From NCBI RefSeq assembly GCF_910589235.1, contig NC_060955.1:23824672-23888671 (forward strand): a stretch of DNA of 64,000 bases. The letters run 5' to 3'. This stretch comes from Vespa crabro. Taxonomy: Eukaryota; Arthropoda; Insecta; Hymenoptera; Vespidae. The notes below the pieces were generated by a model. That model was not told the DNA's origin. It saw only the letters and a program-made list of their open reading frames with translations, and searched no databases. Made by a program: the position numbers and the translations under genes. Positions 54,480-64,000 of this stretch are shown one piece after another; the first letter of the stretch is position 1, and each line of letters begins with the position of its first letter.

Positions 54480-55915
54480 CTTTTTTTTTAGTCAATTCAC
54501 CAAGTATAGCTGGTACAGGAAGAGTTGGTCTACGGCAAAGAACTCGTGTTTCATACAGCAGTCATTCTGACATGGATACGAATACGTACGAAAGTGGATC
54601 ATTTCCACGACAAAAATCATTCGAAGATAAAACTAAAGGAAATCATTATAACAACATGCAAAGGACTCCTAGTTTAAGAAGGCCTCAATCACAAAAAAAG
54701 AAAGAAAATGGTGCCAAATCTCCATTTTTGCAACGAAAGGAATTTAGAAAAGAAATTTCATCTGCGAATTCATCTAAACATTATGAAAATGGATCACAAC
54801 AAAATTTTGTACGAAAAGAATACAAGGATTCGCAAAAGTTTCATTATCCACCGAAATCACCAAGAGCATCGCATAAAAATATGAAAATATCGAAAAACGA
54901 ATCTGTTAATGTGACGAACGACAGTACGATCAAAGATGAGAAAAAGGTAATAATAAAGATAGAGAACGATACCTCGATTGAATCGCAAAAAGTAAATATA
55001 GAATCTTCGAACGAAATAAGAGATGACGGCGGAAGCTCAGCAGCTGTTGTTGAAAATGAATCAAAGAGTGACACCGAAGAGTATAATGATGTTATCTTGA
55101 ACAATTCTGAATGTTCACCTTGTAAAGAAGAAACGACGAATGAAAAGAATACAGATTCAAACGTAAAACAAGAAGAAGATCAAGATCATAATGTAAATTT
55201 CATTTCTCTTACTAACCAAGATAGCGTTAGTATTTGCGAAGATAAACAATGCATAAATGAAGAAACGAACGAAGATAATTCAATCGTTTCGTCGCAAGAT
55301 ATTAATAAAGATGTGAAAAGTGCAAGCGACGAAAAGAATGAAATTGATAACGCGATTACAATTATAGATAATGCAATTACAAATAGTTGTAATTCAGACA
55401 ATAATACGAATACTCATGATATCGGTCCTGATATCAATCGAGTAGATACGAAAATTGATTTGGTGGTTCAAGATAACGTGTCTAACACGAGTGATGAAAA
55501 AACGAAAGAATCGCCTGAGAATAATTCAAATCAAAGTGATAAACAAAATGATATTGTTGCAATGTCTTGTGAAAAAGTATCTGAGATTATTGTAGAAACT
55601 TGTTCTGAAGCATTGCCTGTTACTGACACATCTGTGTTGGCTGTTGAAGAGTATGATGTTACCCATCATAATAATGAAGTTCCAGTTGAATCTATAAATA
55701 ATATAAATGATAAAAATATTATTAAAAATTCTGAAGATACATTGCCAATATCCATTGATAAGGTATCGTCCAATCCAGCTGACATAACAAAAGATAACAA
55801 TGAAACGTCTGAGGAAGTAATAGAAAAAAAAGAATTGCAAACTGAAACTGTTGAATCAGTTGCAGAGGATAAAGGCATTGAAAGTGAGGTTACGCAAGAT
55901 AATTCTGAAAATTAA
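52952..55915 (+). CDS. CCDC9: CCDC9-like coiled-coil RNA-binding protein
   Basis: Seven exons: 52952-53026, 53109-53300, 53406-53570, 53704-53850, 53931-54015, 54128-54364, 54492-55915, total 2,325 nt, 774 residues. The ATG is the first base after the acceptor. Residues about 4-37 form a charged coiled coil (SELEERISKIRQQNEEIKRR), matching the N-terminal coiled coil of vertebrate CCDC9. The most diagnostic part is exon 4, with EAWRKERNRIDEDRISRQ and GNWRREWD, equivalent to the CCDC9 core. Then follow Gly/Tyr/His/Arg-rich segments, a basic serine-rich part (residues about 300-400) and a long acidic, Ser/Asn/Glu-rich disordered tail to the end. Vertebrate CCDC9 binds RNA and associates with the exon junction complex; that role is inherited by similarity only. 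The tail is encoded by one 1.4-kb exon. Convergent with CFAP70. Confidence 0.85.
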
Positions 55916-56948
55916 GAAAACTGATATAAAAAGTAATCTACTAAATATCGTCAACATAAAATAAATAAGTATATACTAAAGCCGTAAAAAAAGAAAAGAA
56001 AAAACAAAAAAAAAAAAAAAACAAAAAAAAAATAATAAAATACAGAAATGCAATTACATTCAGATTATAATATACGAAAAATTTAGCTGCTGCACAAATT
56101 ATATTTTTAAATGTTATTTCAATTACTTATATATAAATAATAGTTAAAAATGAAACGTTGTTTCTATAATTTATAATTACGTTGATAATCTTTTGTTAGT
56201 GATATAACAATTAAACGATTATTAATTTGGGATTCACATAAACATTTAACAGAAACACATTCTATTCAATTTGATATAGGTTCATATGTTTAAAATTTCT
56301 ATGAAAATTCATTTGTATCTTTAGAATTGCGTTATAACATTTATATCATTTTATATAATATTTTCAGTTATTATTATAGCATTATGTTCTTTTTTCTTTT
56401 TTTTTTTTTATGATTACAAACTGTAATGTGATCTTTCGATAAATTTAACTTGCTGATATTGCATCATATGTAGATCAGAAAATGATAATATTTTTGTGTA
56501 TTTTAGTAGATGATCGAAAAATATTTTTATAATTCGCTTTTAGAATCAGCAAATTAAATAAAATTAAGTCACCCCCATATCAATATAAACTGGGATTAGT
56601 CTATCGCGAAAGTTTTTCATTTGGATTAACGCCAATGCCAAACTATAATCATTTTATTTTAACTGAATAATAATAATTATTGTTATTTTATTTTATAGTT
56701 TATTTGTATTTATTTCCAATTTATTATTTGTTTTTATTACCGAAGTTTATGTTCCATTATATACATTTATTAATTTTTAAGTTTCTTAGAAGCTTTCAAA
56801 TATATATGACATAGATTGAACATAGCACTCTACATTTATTATGCCCTAAACATTAGAAAAATAATGCATTTCCTTTCATCCTGAATTATGAAGATATATT
56901 AATGATCTCTCTGTTCCTAAACTTTACTATTTCACACTTTATAACATT
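55916..56948. other. Convergent intergenic/3' UTR interval
   Basis: AT-rich sequence between two genes that end toward each other. It contains several AATAAA-type hexamers on both strands (for example TTTATT at 56835-56840 for the minus-strand gene) and no coding signal that I can see. Confidence 0.6.
55960..55965 (+). terminator. Candidate poly(A) signal of the CCDC9-like gene
   Basis: AATAAA occurs 45 bp after the stop codon, followed by A-rich sequence. Several similar hexamers follow, so the site actually used is uncertain. Confidence 0.35.
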
Positions 56949-59900
56949 TTAGGTAACATGAAAAATTTCTACTTCATAATTCAACTGTTCCATAGATTCT
57001 TTTATCGCATTTAATAATTTTTCATTTTTAAGGTTATACTAAAAAACAATATCTCTTGTAAGAGATATTTTTTTTTTTTTTTGTAATAACTTTTCTAATA
57101 AAAATTACCTTGACAGCTTGTCTATAACATTGTGCAAATTCTTCATATCGGTTAAGAGAAAGATTCAATAAGCACAAATATCCCCAAACATCTGGATTGC
57201 AATTATCAATCTTGTTTGCTTCTATCAAAGCTACTTCAGCTTCCTTTAATTGGTTCAGCTTAAGAAACAAAATATTAATTAACATAAAAAAAATCGTACA
57301 GAGAAACAATCGCTTTTTCTTTTTTTTTTAAATATTGTTCACTTCATAAAATGAAATTCCAGCATGAAGCCAGCTTTGACTCGTCGGTGAAAATTGACAG
57401 GCATTTAAAAATACTTTCTTTGCTTTTTCATAATCCTTCTTATTTTCATAACATAGTCCCACCCTAATTATAATTATAATGATAATTATATCTTGGAATT
57501 TTATTTAACAGCTAATATCCTATACCTTAATCGCAAAAGATAAATATCATCTGGTCTGTTAAAGACCATATTAGCAAATTCATAATACTTTATGGCTTCT
57601 TCGAGATCACCTTCTTGGAAATAACAATGTCCCATCAAACAACTTATCGAATAATCCTACGGAAAGAAGTTAATCATGTAAGAAAAACAAATTGTATGGA
57701 TTATAAAATAATGTCGCACCATTCCATATTGACATTGGGCTTCCTTCAAATGAGATAAAGCATCGTCGTATCTGTGTAAGAGATAATGTTGCACTGCCAT
57801 ATAATATAATAAATATGTTGATCTACCTGTCAGGGACATTTCTTGTGCCAATGCTATACCTGCCAGCTAGATGAATAAACGAACGATATAAATAAATAAA
57901 TGCATCTTATAAATGCGTATAATCAAATATAATAAATAAATAAATAAATAAATAAATAATAAATAACAATTACATCGTAGAGATGTAATTTAAGCAAGAA
58001 CGTCGTTGTCACCATGTATATACTATCTCGTGGACAATGGATCATCGACCACGCAATAGGTTCTCGATCATCGATCTCTGTATCTCGATCTTTGTCTTCC
58101 ATGCATTCCTTCGCTATTCGAATCGCAATGTCTATTCCTAACATTAATAATTACATTTCTACGTTCGATGTGTAAATATACGTATGTGTATGTGTGAAAG
58201 AGGAAAAGAGAGAGAGAGAGAGAGTAAGAGAGAAAGAGAAGAAAGATTATGCAATAATATATTTCCTGTAAATATATATATATATATATATTAAAAAAAA
58301 AATAGTTAAACAGAAATTAGATAGGAAAAATAAGATAATAATTATTGCTAATAGTTAACCTAAAAATAAAAATTCAAAGTGAGATAATTGTACATAATAA
58401 ATAGAAGTAAATAATTTTGTTATGTTATGAGGAAAGATAATTTGATTAATACCTGGATAATAATCGATACGAATGTAAAATAAATTCAATATCGTCCATC
58501 CTTCGGCAAATCGTGGATAAAAATCAATAATACTACGGAAAAAAATTTCAGCTTCTCGATAATATCTTTTTTCCATTAAAATTGCCGCATAGATTAATAG
58601 CCTATACAAATAGAATACAAAATTAATACGATCTACTTGATAATTTCGATCGATAAGATCATAAATAAAATCCTTACGCAATTCTGTGACGATTATTTAA
58701 AAGTATCGCTTCTTGGCAACATTCCTCGGCACGTTCTTTATCTCCTATCGTCAATAAAAATATTGCGTAATTGATCCAAGCAGTAGGATCATTTTTTTCT
58801 TTATCGATAATCTATACATCGAAGTATATACAAAATTATAATGAATCTTCTTGAATATTAATTAATTTCAATAGAAAAATTTAACGTGTACGGTAGTATA
58901 ATATTTTCTTGCTTCTTCAATGTGACCTGATTCATAAGCTTCATCGGCATAAAAATATAATCTATTTGAATCAGAAACGATCGACGGTGAATCATTCCAA
59001 AAATTTGTTTCGATTGTTTTGTTAACGATCGTGTGCATAAATTCGACCAAGTAAGTATACACGTTCACTATAAAATTCTAATAAAGAAATGGTCATATAA
59101 CGTTTGTACATATATATATATATACATGATCTTAAATCGATTATAAAAACATCGATTATGAAAAAAATCGATATCGATACCTGACCCTTAGAGGAATCTA
59201 AAGTATACGAGGGCATTTCAAATTTCTGATCCAAAAGTAAAGTAATCTTCGTCTTTAATGCATTACGTATGGATAAATAAATTCCGGTTTTATATAAGTA
59301 CTGAATGAAACATGTTAATTCGTCCTAAAAACGAATGTACTAATTTTATATACATATGTATATATATATATATTTTTTTTTTAATGATAAGTATAACGTT
59401 AATTAGAAATAAAACACAAACCGGTACGTAACAAGATTTCGAATCTTCGTCTTTGATATTTTCTTCGACAGAACGAAATGATTTCTTATCTGTTTCTTTA
59501 CAAAAATCCTATTCGTATGGACAATATCAGAATATGATTTAAATTAAAAGTAAATTTTAATATACTGAATATATATATATATGTATGGAATGTTAATTTC
59601 TTTCATACTCTATAACTTTCTGTCATAATTTTAATCAAAGTTTCGATGCATTTCGTATATTGATTCTCAGCCAAATCTCCGGAATATGGATAATATGGTT
59701 TTTTATCTGTTGCTGTTGTCAATTCATGGATCCTAATGTTAAAAAATAAAAATTTATAATTTCTTAAATAAATGTATAATCAATATTATATATATATATG
59801 TAAATATATATTAATAATAATTTACAAATTAGAAAAATCTTTATCTAATCGACAAGCAACAAGTGGATGATAAATTTCAATCTCGATTATAACAAATACG

Positions 59901-60448
59901 GGTTCATTGGTCTCTGTAACTACTGGTACACTCGCAAGTGTTTCCACTTCTGTTATTATCGATGTATTCTAAAAAATTAATAGATTAGAAAGTATAAATA
60001 AAGTATTAATCAATTAGAATATATGATAAATTATATATTCGCTTGAAAGTTTATCACTTTCGTCGAAGTTTTCCCCCGTTTATCTTTTTCTTTGGGCTCT
60101 TTCATTTGAATTTCCATTAAAAAAATAGCTTTCTCAAATCCTGTTTTTTCCATAAGGTCAGTTGCATTAAAGGTATGTAATTGCGATGCAATTCGAGTTT
60201 TTCTTCCTGAATTAAAAATAAGAAGTAGATATTGTACGCGATACTATATATATATATATATACTTTTTTTTAATTTATATTTTGATATTTTACTCGTCTA
60301 CTCACGTCCAGGAAATAATAGTTCGCTTAAATCAACGTAACATTGATAAATCTTAGACACTTGTGTAGACTTTGCTTTGACCTTATCGTTTTGTGTTTCT
60401 TTTACCATGAATTGAAATGGCCAATATTTATATCTATATAAAAGAAAA

Positions 60449-60487
<39 letters not shown>

Positions 60488-61443
60488 TTAATTTGACTTT
60501 TAAACAATACGCTGATTCTAACTTGGAAATTTGATTTTGAAATTTTCTAATGTCATCCTTTTGCAATATGTGACGACTCATACTATTCCATTGTATTCTC
60601 GATATATTTTTCTCCATTATATCCTAAAATTAATTAAATTATCAACGCTTTGTACGTGTATTTGTTAAATTATTTTTTTCATATACCTGCAATTTTAATT
60701 CCTCCTTAAGGGTATTCTTTATATCGTTGTAATTACAAGCTAGTTTGTATTTCGACAATTTGGCGCGACTTTGCAAATGGGACAAAGGTTTCCAACATTT
60801 ACTTTTTTCTATATCTCGACCATGGATCAATTTTCCACCATCGTATATTATTGTTTCTGGATCCTTCGATCGGTAATTTAAAAAAAAAAAAAAAAAGAAA
60901 AAAAGAAAAAATTATTCGAAATATGTTAGACAAAATTGAATCTATAATCTTGATATCAAAGAAATATTCTTACTTCTTGGTCGCCATAAAGAATAGTACC
61001 AGCTGTGTAATCCATTTTATCAGTGAACGAAGATGGTGGATTAAAAATACTTTCTACGGTGATGTTTAGAAAATTAAATTTCAAATCAGAAGGAAAAAAT
61101 GGTTTTTTCTCTTGCTTGATGTTGACCGTTAAACGTGGAAGATTAGGCCACGACACAGCATTGCCATCGAATGTAAATTCTGCTGTTTCTAAGACTAATT
61201 TTTCAATAAATAAATTCTCCCCTATAATATAAACATTTATGTGTGATTTTTGATCGTTCATATAACTTTATATGTACGGATTGATACCTAATAAAATTGG
61301 TATAAGATCGACATTGCACAATCCAATAATTTTCGATTTAAATTCCTTTTTAGGAGGAATTCGAGATTTTTTTGTCCTTCCAGTATCCAAAGCAGTGGGT
61401 GTAACGCTTTCGTCTTTGTCGGCGCTTGATACTGTAACTATAG

Positions 61444-61478
<35 letters not shown>

Positions 61479-61947
61479 AGGTAACAATCGAAACGCAAGA
61501 ATGAAAATAGTAATTAAATTTTACTTAAAACTGGAGTGGAAACTACACGATCAATATTATTTCGATCGTAAAGGGATATTGGAATTTGGACAGAAAAATT
61601 AACATCGTATACGGGTGGTGGTTCTTTGATACCAGCTTCGATTTTAATTGGATTACTTTCTCCGAATATATTTGAATTATGTTCCACAGAAAAGATCACA
61701 TTTGTATCTTCATTTCTTATCTGTAAAATATACTCTTATAAAATATTTTCATAATGTGATAATATTTTATAAATAACTTACAATATTTTCTATATTAATT
61801 ATAGTTAATTCGATGTTTCTTTCATTTATCTCTTCTTCTGAGATCAAATTCAAATTTGTCGATTCATCGTTTGGCTATAATTAAAATTGATATTAAAATT
61901 TATATCTGTAATAATATTAAATAAATACGAATATCTTTACCGTATTC
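56949..61947 (-). CDS. CFAP70: Cilia- and flagella-associated protein 70 (TTC18) homologue
   Basis: Twenty-two exons, 5' to 3' on the minus strand: 61939-61947, 61782-61874, 61525-61720, 61288-61437, 60974-61221, 60687-60863, 60523-60623, 60306-60433, 60058-60206, 59826-59968, 59609-59732, 59422-59508, 59181-59324, 58892-59077, 58678-58811, 58453-58601, 57974-58137, 57720-57866, 57526-57656, 57343-57463, 57109-57258, 56949-57038; 3,021 nt, 1,006 residues (human about 1,121). The N-terminal half carries CFAP70-type landmarks: LCNVDLIPILLG (compare the human VDLLPLLEG region), YVDLSELLFPG and the VIIEIEIYHPLV strand. From about residue 620 the protein is tetratricopeptide repeats (EAYESGHIEEARKYY, YYREAEIFFRSII, DYEKAKKVF, LKEAEVALIEANKIDN, NPDVWGYL). 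CFAP70 lies near the outer dynein arm base in motile axonemes and tunes beating. The first coding exon is only nine bases. Confidence 0.9.
61447..61475 (+). repeat. Poly-A tract in a CFAP70 intron
   Basis: Twenty-nine consecutive A bases on the plus strand, directly upstream of the acceptor on the minus (coding) strand, so it reads as an unusually long poly-T pyrimidine tract. Confidence 0.9.
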
Positions 61948-62639
61948 ATCTTGTCAAATGATTATGAAGAATATTTCATTTGTTTACTTATTAAATGGGT
62001 TAAATAAAATAATAACATATTTCAGAGTAGAGAAAACGAGATACAACGTATTGTTCGATATATTTACTTAAAAAAATTCATCTTACAAACCATTGTACTG
62101 CATACTGCATATTGCACTTATTGTTCTTTCGATAATGGATTTTTTCACTGTCGAATAAATTTCTCTTACGATTATAAATCATTAAAATTTCCATTGGTAC
62201 TGTGTTAAATATGAATATGTACGTATTTCATGTAATAATATCAAAAAGGAAATATATGTATATATACATATATGTATGTATATATATGTATACATATATT
62301 AAAGACATAAATATCAAAAAATGATGGCCAATAAAAGACGGCCGACTAGAAAGACGATTAGATTTACGATCGTACATCGAATGATCTATAGTAAGGGACG
62401 TATAAAAGAAAACTTATTTGGACGGGGAGGTAGATGAGGGGAGAGGAGATCAATTAAAAATAAATATACATAATAATGATTAAAGTTCGATCGATCTTGG
62501 AATAATTGTTGTTATACCAGTATCGATATTATTTTGTTATAAATAAAAATTTGAGCATTTTTTTCTTGGTAATATAAAAGTCTTTGCTTTCGTATAGACA
62601 AATATTCAAAATTAAAATGAATTAAATAAGATGTCATAT
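61948..62639. other. Intergenic, AT-rich, no gene seen
   Basis: Probably includes the 5' region of CFAP70 (minus strand). Around 62214-62300 is a run of alternating ATATAC/GTATAT with short palindromes. I tried to extend the START-domain pseudogene into this interval and found no convincing continuation. Confidence 0.5.
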
Positions 62640-63102
62640 TAAAAAAAAATTTTTCTACGCGAGCAGTCTTTTTGACAAATAAGAATTATTTAAGATAAAT
62701 TTCTCTTCTCCGATCTCAAGTCAAGAATGTTCTAATATAAAATCTCTATTTTTCAATGGAGATGCACAAGTCGTTAAAGATTCGAATCATATTAATCAGA
62801 ATAATATTCTATGTCATTATTTGAATTTAAAAAAATCCTATGCTTTTCGACTCAATCATACGAATATCCCAAATATTTTTATAGTCAGGATCCTGTAAAA
62901 CATCATACAAGGTTTCTGACGTAACATCAGGAAATCTTGTTTCAATTTTTGCCATTTTAAAAATAATACCTGAAATAGTTTTTGCTCAAACGAACAAATT
63001 AGACTTAGTATAATCTGATTTTCATTCGTTATTTTTATAATACAGCTGGTTAAATTTCTCAAAATCTTTCTCCTTTGTGATCTTAACAACACCAATCTCC
63101 AT
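62640..63102 (-). pseudogene. Decayed, intronless copy of a STARD10/PCTP-like START-domain gene
   Basis: Reading from the ATG at 63102 gives MEIGVVKITKEKDFEKF, later ETRFPDVTSETLYDVLQD and NIWDIRMIESKSIGF, then in shifted frames NNDIEYY, CASPLKNRDFILE and LEIGEEKFILNNS. Order and spacing follow the N-terminal half of STARD10-type START domains, which bind phospholipid. TGA stops fall at codon 27 (63022-63024), codon 39 (62986-62988) and in the third block (62721-62723), each where the family has Trp. A frameshift lies at the homopolymer 62829-62835, and roughly 30 extra bases separate NNDIEYY from CASPLK. No splice sites separate the blocks, which fits a retrocopy, but I see no poly-A tail. 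The C-terminal half is not recognisable. It cannot make a START protein as it stands. Confidence 0.75.
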
Positions 63103-63370
63103 CGTATAAAAAATTTTTAAAGTTTCTTTACATTGACAGTTAAATCATATCGATTTTTGATTTTATCGTTATTAATTATAATGATTAGATCAATTCTATA
63201 AAACTCATTGACAATTCTCATCACAATAGCTGACAAATTATAGATACCTGTTGCACCGGTATGGTGCAGTATTAAGAAGTTACTTTTAATAAATATTTGT
63301 AATGTTCAGATCCTTCTTTTTATGTTATTAAACATTAATTCGTGACATGTGACAATCGCATATCATACGA
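63103..63370. other. Short intergenic spacer
   Basis: AT-rich spacer of about 270 bp between the START pseudogene and the stop codon of the TOG-domain gene; it probably holds the latter's 3' UTR. Nothing else is seen. Confidence 0.5.
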
Positions 63371-64000
63371 CTAAAGCGATTTCAAAGTTTTATCGATGTG
63401 CCTCAAGGTTGTTTCTGGTACGGCGTCGGTCAAAGCTTTTTGAAAGCCCTCACAATTCATTAATCGTCGGAAAATCTTCTTTGCATTATTTCTATAAATA
63501 ATAAAAAAAAAAAAAAAAAAAAACAAAAAAAAAACAAAAAAAAAACAAAAAATATGACATAAGGAGCGATTAAAAGAAATTGTAAATATTTTTAATTTAT
63601 TAACACTTGCCTTGCGTCTAAATTTCCGTCCATTAATAATTTAGCTCCTGAACCAAGCAATTTATTTCTAACGTCACGAGGTAATATCATAGCGTGTTCA
63701 GCTCCAATACGATCTACGATCGACAATAGTAATCTTGCCGTGGCTGCTCTTACGATTGCATTTTGATGACTAAAAATTCAACGAAATACTATAGAAATAA
63801 TTTTATTAAGAAAATAATATAATACTTATTGAAAATGAATTTTTTTTAACGCACCTTGCACCACGATACACGATAATACCAATAGTTTTATGTGGAGGAA
63901 GCGATTCGACCATTCGATCTAATGCTGTATTACTATCAGCACGTAGAAAACGATTCGTATCTGCTGTTCTGTGAAGCAATGGTCCAACAATATCATCGAT
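63371..64000 (-). CDS. TOGARAM1: TOG-array (crescerin/TOGARAM) protein, C-terminal part only
   Basis: Partial: the gene continues beyond base 64000. Exons seen: 63855-64000 (open at its 5' side), 63611-63769, 63371-63491 with a TAG stop at 63371-63373. The first piece reads LLHRTADTNRFLRADSNTAL and EALDRMV-like helices, the second HQNAIVRAATARLLLSIVDR and MDGNLDAR, the third FRRLMNCEGFQKALTDAV and LRHIDKTLKSL. This is the HEAT-like TOG pattern of TOGARAM proteins and aligns with the third TOG of human TOGARAM1. TOGARAM proteins bind tubulin and regulate ciliary microtubules. The reading phase is kept across both introns. The chain ends directly after this TOG, where human TOGARAM1 continues with a linker and a further TOG. 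TOGARAM1 versus TOGARAM2 cannot be settled from this fragment. Confidence 0.8.
63492..63610 (-). other. GC-AG intron in the TOG-domain gene
   Basis: On the minus strand the upstream exon ends GACGCAAG and the intron begins GCAAGT, the usual consensus of the rare GC-AG class, ending in TTATAG. The only nearby GT (GTGTTA, four bases further) would put a stop immediately after the junction, so GC is the donor that keeps the TOG reading frame. The intron contains a long poly-T/A tract. Confidence 0.7.

Noticed and set aside
62856..63095. 79-residue open frame on the minus strand
   Set aside because: It lies in the wrong frame relative to the START-domain similarity and has no similarity itself.
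62640..63102. TGA recoded as Trp or selenocysteine in the START copy
   Set aside because: A frameshift and an insertion accompany the stops, and neighbouring genes use standard TGG for Trp, so decay is far simpler.

Overview
The window looks like a piece of an insect nuclear genome, most likely Hymenoptera (wasp, bee or ant). The genes are split by short GT-AG introns of about 70-300 bp. The non-coding DNA is packed with (GA)n/(CT)n, (TA)n and poly-A/T tracts, and the recognisable proteins are animal ones. The order-level guess rests on overall texture and is not proven. I see no bacterial operons, CRISPR arrays, rRNA or tRNA.

Layout. (1) Bases 1-31119 and 42759-52450 are gene-poor and extremely rich in microsatellites; nearly every long reading frame there is a translated simple repeat (SLSLS, RERER, YIYIY). 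The only possible signals are an E2-like peptide fragment (6840-6933, minus) and a GC-rich promoter-like stretch ending in a splice-donor-like site (14040-14166, plus). (2) Bases 31120-42758 (plus) hold one large 16-exon gene. I assembled it by eye from splice sites and it sums to an in-frame 1,953-residue protein. It has an N-terminal signal peptide and is otherwise very rich in Asn, Asp, Glu, Lys and Arg, with furin-type sites; I do not recognise the family. (3) Bases 52952-55915 (plus) hold a 7-exon gene for a 774-residue CCDC9-like protein. (4) Bases 56949-61947 (minus) hold a 22-exon gene for a 1,006-residue CFAP70 (TTC18) homologue, convergent with the CCDC9-like gene. (5) Bases 62640-63102 (minus) hold an intronless, decayed copy of a STARD10-like START-domain gene. 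(6) Bases 63371-64000 (minus) hold the last three exons of a TOGARAM/crescerin-type TOG protein that runs off the window end.

How the genes fit together. CFAP70 and TOGARAM are both axoneme proteins in other animals. They lie in the same orientation 1.4 kb apart with only the START pseudogene between them. In insects, motile-type axonemes are confined mainly to sperm and some sensory neurons, so testis or ciliated-neuron expression is the natural inference. CCDC9 is an RNA-binding, exon-junction-associated protein in vertebrates and has no evident functional link to its neighbours.

Composition changes near 51 kb: to the left is a GA/CT-microsatellite landscape, to the right AT-rich DNA with few GA arrays and dense genes. 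All exon boundaries were placed by hand from splice signals and reading phase; total coding lengths of the three complete genes are exact multiples of three, which supports the models but does not replace transcript data.
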